This document shows, in pieces, positions 1 through 4,611 of a DNA stretch of 7,300 nucleotides. Numbering within the stretch: the first letter of the stretch is position 1; each line of letters starts with the position of its first letter. Location of the stretch: positions 10,831-18,130 of the forward strand of contig CAJUEB010000022.1 in the NCBI GenBank assembly GCA_910585135.1, read 5' to 3'. The notes under the pieces are model-generated. The model was not told the DNA's origin. It saw only the letters and a list, made by a program, of their open reading frames with translations, and did no database searches. Position numbers and translations under genes: made by a program. Origin of the DNA: an uncultured Eubacteriales bacterium. GTDB lineage: Bacteria > Bacillota > Clostridia > Peptostreptococcales > Anaerovoracaceae.

Positions 1-83
1 TATAACACGCCTAGCCAATCGAGGTAAAGTGAAAGGTATTTGTATTTTCAATAATCATATTTTTAAAATTTAAAAAAAGGGGG

Positions 84-112
84 TTGACTATTCTTTACCA
101 AAATGGTATATT
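84..112 (+). promoter_or_regulatory. Sigma-A-type promoter of the rubrerythrin gene
   Basis: The -35 element TTGACT (84-89) and the -10 element TATATT (107-112) each match consensus at five of six bases and are 17 bases apart. The predicted start is near 119, giving a leader of about 60 bases. The gene's ribosome binding site AAAGGAGG (165-172) sits 8 bases before the ATG. In clostridia, reverse rubrerythrins are often repressed by PerR, but I see no convincing PerR box here. Confidence 0.75.
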
Positions 113-180
113 ATAGGCACAAATTGGAAGCGACAAATTACATAAGTAAAAAATATTAAAATTTAAAGGAGGATACTATT

Positions 181-723
181 ATGAAATGGACTTGTTCAGT
201 TTGCGGATACACACACGAAGGAGATACCCCGCCGGCAAAATGTCCGCAGTGTGGCGTACCAGCAGAAAAGTTTAATAAGGTTGAGGAAGGTCAAAGAGAA
301 TGGGCAGCAGAACACGTATTAGGCGTTGCAAAGGGCGTTGATCCTGAAATCATCCAAGGGTTAAGGGACAACTTCAACGGAGAATGTACCGAAGTGGGAA
401 TGTACCTGGCAATGGCTCGCGTAGCGCACAGAGAAGGCTATCCTGAAATCGGTCTTTACTGGGAAAAGGCTGCATATGAAGAAGCAGAGCATGCTGCGAA
501 GTTTGCAGAACTGCTGGGTGAAGTCGTAACTGATTCCACGAAGAAAAACCTGGAAATGAGAGTAGATGCTGAAAACGGCGCTACAGCTGGTAAATTCGAG
601 CTGGCTAAGATGGCAAAAGCACAGAATCTGGACGCAATTCACGATACTGTTCATGAAATGGCCAGAGACGAAGCTAGACACGGAAAAGCATTCGAAGGGT
701 TATTAAAGAGGTACTTCGGTTAA
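181..723 (+). CDS. Reverse rubrerythrin (N-terminal rubredoxin domain plus ferritin-like diiron domain)
   Basis: This is a cytoplasmic peroxide/oxygen-reducing protein of anaerobes. It takes electrons, normally from NADH via an NADH:rubredoxin oxidoreductase, and reduces H2O2 (and O2) to water. The 180 residues show a rubredoxin-type iron site first: C5-x2-C8 and C21-x2-C24, around residues 1-32. A four-helix ferritin-like domain follows, with diiron ligand motifs E68, E101-x2-H104 and E164-x2-H167. The rubredoxin-first order is the reverse of classical rubrerythrin and matches the clostridial revRbr type; the length is normal for it. The start is fixed by an AAAGGAGG ribosome binding site 8 bases upstream. 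The gene appears monocistronic, with a promoter at 84-112 and a terminator at 757-794. The reductase partner is not in this window. Family assignment is firm; the exact electron donor is inferred. Confidence 0.95.
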   Translation: MKWTCSVCGYTHEGDTPPAKCPQCGVPAEKFNKVEEGQREWAAEHVLGVAKGVDPEIIQGLRDNFNGECTEVGMYLAMARVAHREGYPEIGLYWEKAAYEEAEHAAKFAELLGEVVTDSTKKNLEMRVDAENGATAGKFELAKMAKAQNLDAIHDTVHEMARDEARHGKAFEGLLKRYFG

Positions 724-756
724 ACAAAAATGCCGTAAAATCAATGTTTTGAGGAT

Positions 757-794
757 AGGGGTATGTTGGAGCAATCTGGCATACCCTTATTTTT
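757..794 (+). terminator. Rho-independent terminator of the rubrerythrin gene
   Basis: The arm at 757-765 pairs with 780-788 over 9 bp with one G-T pair (core GGGTATG / CATACCC). It encloses a 14-base loop and runs into TTATTTTT. It begins 33 bases after the stop codon and fits termination of a single-gene transcript. Confidence 0.8.
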
Positions 795-916
795 ATGCAA
801 GCGGTTGTGTCTGGATATGGATTTTGATTTCTATTTTTTATCTTCGCTAGAGAAGCACACGCCTTTAAATACGGGCTAAAAAACCTTCCCCGCATCAAAT
901 AAGGTGACCCACACAC

Positions 917-949
917 AAAAAAGAGATAAGCATTAACTTATCTCTTTTT
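917..949 (-). terminator. Terminator of the GNAT gene, possibly bidirectional
   Basis: The core GAGATAAG (923-930) pairs with CTTATCTC (937-944) around a 6-base loop. Flanking A-T pairs extend the stem to 13 bp (918-930 with 937-949). Read on the minus strand it ends in a run of T just after the acetyltransferase stop codon. The other face also ends in T5, so it could also catch read-through from the left. Confidence 0.8.
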
Positions 950-979
950 AGGCATTACAATAGATAAACTGGGGTTTCG

Positions 980-1507
980 TTATACATAGGATATACGATT
1001 TTCCAACTCATAAGATGGGTGGTATAAGCCAGTCGGTTCATAAAATTCGTCACCAATATAAATAAACCCTAGTTTGTTCAATAATTTCCGGGATTTGCTA
1101 TTATTGGGATTGTGCCCAGCAAATAACTTTTTGGCCTTGAGAACTGTAAATGCATATTCTATTACAGCATTTGCAGACTCTGTTGCATATCCCTGCCCCC
1201 AGAACTCAGGACGCAAATGAAATCCGACTTCATATTCATCTGTTTTATAAGGCCTTAACCCACAACATCCAATCAGATCATTTGTTTCTAATTCAAAAAT
1301 CGGCCAATATTGAACCTGGTATAAGGATTCATTAAGAATTTCTGTATTCATCCGATTTATAATATCATTTTTACTGAATGTGCCATTAGCACAAATATAT
1401 CTGGTAACTGCTGGATTTCCCCATAATAATTTAGCCAACTCCAAATCATTCTTAACCCACTTAGAAAATCCAATTCTATTTGTTTTTAAAAAAAATTCTC
1501 TATCCAT
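980..1507 (-). CDS. GNAT family N-acetyltransferase, RimJ/RimL-like (Acetyltransf_3)
   Basis: The product should transfer the acetyl group of acetyl-CoA to an amine, either a protein N-terminus or a small molecule; the substrate cannot be read from sequence. The 175 residues have the RimJ/RimL-like order: an N-terminal ligand-binding half, the beta strand EYEVGFHLRP (91-100), and the acetyl-CoA pyrophosphate loop in FWGQGYATE (102-110). The late signature follows, with GHNPNNSKSRKLLNKLGF at 131-148 (Asn and Ser before the LL-x-KLGF helix). The length is typical. The ATG is preceded by GTGAGG (complement of 1513-1518), 5 bases upstream. It reads opposite to the rubrerythrin gene and has its own terminator. 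Its base composition is clearly more AT-rich than the dehydrogenase and hydrogenase genes, which may mean a separate origin. Family is confident, role is not. Confidence 0.9.
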   Translation of the reverse strand: MDREFFLKTNRIGFSKWVKNDLELAKLLWGNPAVTRYICANGTFSKNDIINRMNTEILNESLYQVQYWPIFELETNDLIGCCGLRPYKTDEYEVGFHLRPEFWGQGYATESANAVIEYAFTVLKAKKLFAGHNPNNSKSRKLLNKLGFIYIGDEFYEPTGLYHPSYELENRISYV

Positions 1508-1540
1508 TTTTTCCTCACAAATCCCAATTTGTTAAAATCA

Positions 1541-1546
1541 ATTATA
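1541..1546 (-). promoter_or_regulatory. Candidate -10 box of the GNAT gene
   Basis: The minus strand carries a perfect TATAAT here, 34 bases upstream of the GNAT start codon. I find no good -35 hexamer 16-18 bases further upstream, so this is a weak call resting on the -10 match and its position. Confidence 0.35.
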
Positions 1547-1816
1547 TCATACAGAAGGCTCTTTTGCTTTCGCTTATCAACAAATTCATTTTAAAACACT
1601 TCAAACAAAGACTTCCTTTCAATACATCTTCTTAGAAGAACACCCCTTTCATGCTGGAGGCTGCTAATATTCCTGCAACGGAAGTTATGCACAGCAAGCA
1701 GAACACAAAAAATTAAATACTGCATTAAAGCATTACATCAATTCAACCAGCGCGACACGGTTAATATTGTTACCAACAGGCTTTGTTTAAATCACATGTG
1801 TGTTAACAATAAAGCA

Positions 1817-1896
1817 AAGCTTTTAAGAGGAATGGATATCTCAATATCTGTTCCTCTTTTACTTTCAAACAGATTGAAGCTTTTAATATCTGTTCC
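1817..1896. repeat. Split and fused copies of a short direct repeat
   Basis: AAGCTTTTAA occurs at 1817-1826 and 1877-1886. AATATCTGTTCC occurs at 1843-1854 and 1885-1896. In the second copy the two are joined into one 20-base block (1877-1896). In the first copy they are separated by 16 bases, which form part of the hairpin at 1825-1858. All matches are exact by eye. Confidence 0.7.
1825..1858. other. Strong 15-bp hairpin, possible terminator-like or RNA structure
   Basis: Bases 1825-1839 pair with 1844-1858 without interruption, including two G-T pairs, around the 4-base loop CTCA. On the plus strand it is followed by TTACTTTC, a poor T tract. On the minus strand it runs into AAAAG, which does not suit a terminator. 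No gene ends just before it on either strand, so its role is unknown. Confidence 0.5.
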
Positions 1897-1898
1897 AT

Positions 1899-1935
1899 TT
1901 TTTAAGCAAAGGGTTCAAAAGCGCACGCTTAAAAA
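1899..1935. repeat. Inverted repeat, 9-bp perfect arms
   Basis: TTTTTAAGC (1899-1907) is the exact reverse complement of GCTTAAAAA (1927-1935), with 19 bases between. It lies directly after the duplicated block. The arms are AT-rich, so stability is modest. Confidence 0.5.
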
Positions 1936-2065
1936 GATGCAAAATGACGTTCCCGCCCGATCGTTTGAAATCATAACTTTCGTTGTCCTTTATAAGCAAA
2001 TTTTATAGCACAGCCCTGGGCGGCACGCCCCGTCTCAGTTTTATGGCAGATCCTATGCTTTGCTT

Positions 2066-2125
2066 TATCCTGAACCAGTGCCGTTTTTTTTTCAGCGTCA
2101 GGCTTTAGTGAAATATCCCGAACCA
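2066..2125. repeat. Near-identical 12-mer direct repeat
   Basis: TATCCTGAACCA (2066-2077) and TATCCCGAACCA (2114-2125) differ at one base and lie 48 bases apart, each shortly after a GCTTTA. This is just downstream (on the minus strand) of the 190-aa gene. Function unknown; chance similarity is possible. Confidence 0.4.
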
Positions 2126-2151
2126 AATTTATGTCAACACCTTATCCTTTT

Positions 2152-2724
2152 TTATCGCACAAAATGCACCACATACGTTCCAAGCACCTGTTCGCAAGGG
2201 ATCTTGACGGCGTTTTCCACCGTAAAGTCCTCCTTCGGATATTGTTTCAATGCTTCCACCGCATATGCCGGCAAAGTCTTGCCAATGCTTTTCCCATGCG
2301 CATCATGTTCGGTAAAATTCCACCGGAAGGCACAATCGCAAAACTCCTTGTCCACGGAAACGGTTTCCGGCGGCCTTAGCCACAATGCTCCGCCAAGAAA
2401 ATAACATCCCGCGTTATCCTGCTCAGCGGGACATGAGCCCTTTATGCCAGCACGAACAAAAGAAATTTCCACAAAATCCGTTTTAAATGTGACGGTTTTC
2501 CCATCCCGTTCAAATGGTACATCGATCCAATAACCAATGTTGAGCCATCCTCTATTCCCGTCCTTTTCGACGGCGGTATTCAATTCAAGATAACCTTCCC
2601 TGTCATCTCTTATCTCCGCATTGATGCGAAGAACCGGCCTCAAAGAAATAAAACCGCTGGGAAGAATTGCCCTGAGCCGATCCTGCTCTACGCCATATGC
2701 CATCACATATTGTTCTATTTTCAT
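2152..2724 (-). CDS. Unrecognised 190-aa cytoplasmic protein, possibly acetoacetate-decarboxylase-like or DUF2071-like
   Basis: I do not recognise this gene with certainty. The translation has ordinary soluble-protein composition, no signal peptide and no membrane segment. The early segment LPSGFISLRPVLRINAEIRD (21-40) and the following YLELNTAVEKDGNRGWLNIG (45-64) faintly recall the acetoacetate decarboxylase / DUF2071 (YqjF-like) fold, where a P-x-G-[FL] turn precedes a strand and an E-x-N pair. This is an impression, not a match I can verify. Cysteines lie at 98, 107, 129, 131 and 177 without a metal-site pattern. The start is supported by AAAGGAG (complement of 2731-2737), 6 bases upstream of the ATG. 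It is probably transcribed from the leftward promoter at 3076-3105, leaving a leader of about 340 bases, so it is divergent from the dehydrogenase and may share regulation with it. Confidence 0.8.
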   Translation of the reverse strand: MKIEQYVMAYGVEQDRLRAILPSGFISLRPVLRINAEIRDDREGYLELNTAVEKDGNRGWLNIGYWIDVPFERDGKTVTFKTDFVEISFVRAGIKGSCPAEQDNAGCYFLGGALWLRPPETVSVDKEFCDCAFRWNFTEHDAHGKSIGKTLPAYAVEALKQYPKEDFTVENAVKIPCEQVLGTYVVHFVR

Positions 2725-2735
2725 AAATGTCTCCT

Positions 2736-3047
2736 TTAAAAATCTGCCGCAGCCTTCTTAAAACCTGCCGCAGCCTTCTTACTGTCATCAGAAAATTTAT
2801 GCATACGCTTCTAAAATTTGAATCAGCGCACTGGCGCTGCTGCTGTGAGAACGTTCCAGAGCCGAATTGCTCCGTTCCGACTCTGCGATCGCACACCGCT
2901 CATTTTCAACCTTCCTTTCCATCGTTAGGTTTAGCCAACTCATGATGCAGGCAATCGCCCTTCTTAATTTCCTTTATCAGCTGATTCTTTTGCAAACATA
3001 CCTGATGCCTCGTTTGTTGTTCGCACGAGAAAACACCAATCGCACAT
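2736..3047 (-). pseudogene. Possible broken gene or leader peptides upstream of the 190-aa gene
   Basis: The transcript from the leftward promoter crosses this stretch. It contains short frames in different phases that look partly protein-like. One frame has LQKNQLIKEIKKGDCLHHEL (codons near 3000-2930). A second has MERKVENERCAIAESE and runs on to ALIQILEAYA before a stop. A third starts at ATG 2804-2802 as MHKFSDDSKKAAAGF and ends at 2736. Joining frames two and three would need one frameshift near 2790-2810. Alternatively these are independent leader peptides, or noncoding. One ATG (complement of 2910-2912, product about 26 aa) has a good AAGGAAGG site. The position next to an operator is where a regulator gene would be expected, but no helix-turn-helix is recognisable. 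Low confidence. Confidence 0.2.
2744..2781. repeat. 21-bp-period tandem repeat, two copies
   Basis: CTGCCGCAGCCTTCTTA occurs exactly at 2744-2760 and 2765-2781, period 21. On the minus strand one frame reads it as the heptad repeat KKAAAGF-KKAAADF followed by a stop (2736-2738). That stop overlaps the ribosome binding site of the 190-aa gene. Confidence 0.8.
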
Positions 3048-3069
3048 AGGTTAGTTATAACTAACCTAT
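3046..3069. promoter_or_regulatory. Perfect 24-bp palindromic operator
   Basis: The 12-base half-site ATAGGTTAGTTA is followed immediately by its exact reverse complement, centred between 3057 and 3058. The predicted start of leftward transcription (about 3069) falls in its edge, the classic place for a repressor. Length and symmetry suit a dimeric TetR-type repressor, but the binding protein is not encoded recognisably in this window. It ends 70 bases before the dehydrogenase -35 box, so an effect on that gene is less direct. Confidence 0.75.
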
Positions 3070-3075
3070 AAAATT

Positions 3076-3105
3076 ATAGTATCACACCGCCATCAATTTT
3101 GTCAA
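3076..3105 (-). promoter_or_regulatory. Leftward promoter toward the 190-aa gene
   Basis: On the minus strand a perfect -35 TTGACA (complement of 3100-3105) lies 18 bases from TACTAT (3076-3081). A TATAAT overlaps it slightly further on (3073-3078, 21-base spacing, too long). The predicted start is around 3069, inside the palindrome. Confidence 0.65.
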
Positions 3106-3139
3106 GAAAATCCAAAAAGAAAAACAGCAAAACATAGAA

Positions 3140-3168
3140 TTGCGATTATGAACGACAAATGATACAAT
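3140..3168 (+). promoter_or_regulatory. Promoter of the alcohol dehydrogenase gene
   Basis: The -35 TTGCGA (3140-3145) is 17 bases from the -10 TACAAT (3163-3168). The -10 is preceded by TGA, making an extended -10 (TGnTACAAT) that can compensate for the weaker -35. The predicted start is near 3175, with a leader of about 33 bases. Confidence 0.6.
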
Positions 3169-3207
3169 CATATTATATCATCCAGCAATACAAATCCAGG
3201 AGGAAAT

Positions 3208-4362
3208 ATGGCGCACAGATTTAAAACACCGCAAACAACCTATATCGGAAAAAACGCCCTGGCAAACGCAGAGCGAGACATTTGCAGTTTGGGCAGCAAA
3301 GCATTGATTATCACAGGAAAATCGATGATCAAGCAGGGCCATACAGATACCCTTGCGGCAATGCTCGGCAAGAACAACATAGGCAGCGTGATCTTTTCAG
3401 AAATTAGCGGAGAGCCAACCGACAAAATGATCGAACGCGGGCTTTCGCAATACAAAGAGCAACAATGTGATTTTATCATCGGCTTTGGCGGCGGCAGCCC
3501 CTTGGATGCGGCAAAAGCGATTGGCATCTTAGCCGGCAGCAGCCAGGGGATTTCCTATTACAACGGAAAAGAAATAACCCACGCCATCCCGCCGCTCGTC
3601 GAAATCCCTTCGACGGCCGGGACAGGGTCAGAAGCAACGCCGTTTACGATTATTACCGATACAGAAAATGAAATCAAAATGTTGTTAAAAGGCGATCCGC
3701 TGATGCCAGACGTGGCGGTTGTCGATCCATTGTTTTCGATGCAAATGCCAAAGGAAGTCACGGTTGCTACAGGGCTGGATGCTTTGACGCATGCAATCGA
3801 AGCCTTCACGTCCCGCAAGGCCTTTTCGGAAAGCGACCTGTTCGCACTTTCTGCCATAGAGCGGATTTTCTTAAATCTGCCCCTTGTATTAAGAAACGGA
3901 CAGGATGAAACCGCAAGGGAGCAAATGGCGATCGCAGCATATGAAGCAGGGATCAGCTTCTGTAACTCTTCCGTCACGATCGTACACGGCATGAGCAGAC
4001 CGATTGGGGCGCTTTTTCATGTCCCGCACGGACTGTCAAACGCCATGCTGCTGACAGAATGCCTGTCATATATCGCAGACGGGGCATATGAGCGTTTTGC
4101 CATCTTAGGACGCAAGATTGGACAGGCCAGCCCAGAGGATGACGACAAAACCGTCACGAGCAAGTTTATCGATGCAGTTTCCGCCTTATGCAAGACTTGT
4201 GAAGTGCCAACACTATCTGAATACGGAATCGACAAGCAGAGGTTCTTAAAGGCAGCGGATAAAATGGCAAGCGATGCCATCGCAAGCGGAAGTCCGGCAA
4301 ACACAAGAAAAGCGATCACAAAGGAAGATATTCATCAGATTTACTATAATTTATGGAATTAA
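3208..4362 (+). CDS. Iron-dependent (group III) alcohol dehydrogenase
   Basis: The product is a cytoplasmic NAD(P)H-linked oxidoreductase that interconverts an alcohol and its aldehyde or ketone. In fermenting anaerobes this usually reoxidises NADH. The 384 residues match the family's usual length. The N-terminal nucleotide-binding half carries GGGSPLD (94-100) and STAGTGSEAT (135-144). The C-terminal helical half carries the metal ligands D191 and H195 in GLDALTHAIEA, H260 in VHGMSRPIG and H274 in VPHGLSNAML, the Asp-His-His-His set of FucO-like enzymes. All are present, so it should be active. Substrate (ethanol, butanol, propanediol, lactaldehyde) cannot be assigned. AGGAGG lies only 4 bases before the ATG, close but strong. 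It has its own promoter and is followed by hairpins at 4441-4510, so it is likely a single-gene transcript, divergent from the 190-aa gene. Confidence 0.95.
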   Translation: MAHRFKTPQTTYIGKNALANAERDICSLGSKALIITGKSMIKQGHTDTLAAMLGKNNIGSVIFSEISGEPTDKMIERGLSQYKEQQCDFIIGFGGGSPLDAAKAIGILAGSSQGISYYNGKEITHAIPPLVEIPSTAGTGSEATPFTIITDTENEIKMLLKGDPLMPDVAVVDPLFSMQMPKEVTVATGLDALTHAIEAFTSRKAFSESDLFALSAIERIFLNLPLVLRNGQDETAREQMAIAAYEAGISFCNSSVTIVHGMSRPIGALFHVPHGLSNAMLLTECLSYIADGAYERFAILGRKIGQASPEDDDKTVTSKFIDAVSALCKTCEVPTLSEYGIDKQRFLKAADKMASDAIASGSPANTRKAITKEDIHQIYYNLWN

Positions 4363-4440
4363 CACAAAAGCATTGCGATATGCCATGAAATGCACAAGCG
4401 GGAGTTACGGGTGGTTCACAAAGTCGGTTTACAGAGCGGA

Positions 4441-4510
4441 TGACAACCGGCCGCAGCAAAATCGGTTGTCAGAATAGGCGGCAACCAACCACCAAGCCGG
4501 TTTTGCTTTT
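4441..4510 (+). terminator. Overlapping alternative hairpins after the alcohol dehydrogenase gene, probable terminator
   Basis: Hairpin one pairs TGACAACCG (4441-4449) with CGGTTGTCA (4463-4471), 9 bp perfect with a 13-base loop. Hairpin two reuses its right arm: 4456-4468 pairs with 4493-4506 over 13 bp with one G-T pair and one bulged G (4496), and is followed by TTTT (4507-4510) and soon TTTTT (4518-4522). The two folds exclude each other. Since the hydrogenase promoter lies further downstream, these most likely end the dehydrogenase transcript. Confidence 0.6.
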
Positions 4511-4520
4511 CACGCCGTTT

Positions 4521-4538
4521 TTGTTTAAAATTTAACAA
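4521..4538. promoter_or_regulatory. Putative Rex operator
   Basis: TTGTTTAAAATTTAACAA matches the clostridial Rex motif TTGTTAA-N4-TTAACAA at 13 of 14 fixed positions (T for A at position 6). Rex is a repressor that releases DNA when NADH is high. The site ends 7 bases before the -35 box of the hydrogenase promoter, a plausible place for repression of that gene. Confidence 0.6.
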
Positions 4539-4545
4539 TTACCTG

Positions 4546-4574
4546 TTTACAACCGCAAGCTTGTAATTTATTAT
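4546..4574 (+). promoter_or_regulatory. Promoter of the [FeFe]-hydrogenase gene
   Basis: The -35 TTTACA (4546-4551) and -10 TATTAT (4569-4574) each match consensus at five of six positions and are 17 bases apart. The predicted start is near 4581, giving a leader of about 30 bases. An inverted pair TTACAA / TTGTAA (4547-4552, 4561-4566) overlaps the -35 and spacer. Confidence 0.7.
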
Positions 4575-4611
4575 AGAGGATAAGAGACAAACAAATTTCA
4601 ACGAGGTGTTT

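Larger units (their letters stand above)
1508..2151. other. Long intergenic region with short repeats, no convincing gene
   Basis: About 640 AT-rich bases separate the GNAT start from the stop of the 190-aa gene. Short open frames exist, for example 1796-2008 (+), but they lack a ribosome binding site, a recognisable domain or coding-like composition. What is visible is a 15-bp hairpin (1825-1858), a duplicated 20-base composite (ending 1896), an inverted repeat (1899-1935), a small GC-rich hairpin GGGCG-GCA-CGCCC (2018-2030), and a near-identical 12-mer pair (2066-2077, 2114-2125). A T9 tract lies at 2084-2092. I see no clear terminator for the leftward gene that ends at 2152. Confidence 0.6.
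2725..3207. other. Divergent control region between the 190-aa gene and the alcohol dehydrogenase
   Basis: This 483-base gap holds, from right to left, the dehydrogenase promoter (3140-3168), a leftward promoter (3076-3105), a 24-bp perfect palindrome (3046-3069), a stretch of short minus-strand frames that may be gene debris (2736-3047), and a 21-bp-period tandem repeat (2744-2781). No intact gene longer than about 50 codons with a good start signal is visible. Confidence 0.7.

Noticed and set aside
1..83. Possible end of an upstream gene or an operator
   Set aside because: No frame or palindrome here is convincing; it looks like AT-rich spacer.
1652..1716. Short plus-strand frame beginning MLEAANIPATEV
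   Set aside because: Only about 20 codons, stopped on both sides, without a ribosome binding site; too short to judge.
1796..2008. Open frame of 70 codons on the plus strand
   Set aside because: No ribosome binding site before the ATG, and the frame is built largely from the repeat cluster. No recognisable domain.
2060..2404. Open frame of 114 codons on the plus strand
   Set aside because: It runs antisense into the 190-aa gene, which has the better start signal and composition; its own start lacks a ribosome binding site.
4547..4566. Inverted pair TTACAA / TTGTAA as a second Rex site
   Set aside because: The half-sites face the wrong way for Rex and the 8-base gap does not fit the motif.
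4363..4605. Known riboswitch in the gap before the hydrogenase gene
   Set aside because: I could not match the conserved cores of riboswitch classes I know, and the likely promoter lies downstream of the hairpins.
4606..4608. GTG as start of the hydrogenase gene
   Set aside because: It overlaps the GAGG ribosome binding site; ATG at 4612 has the better spacing.
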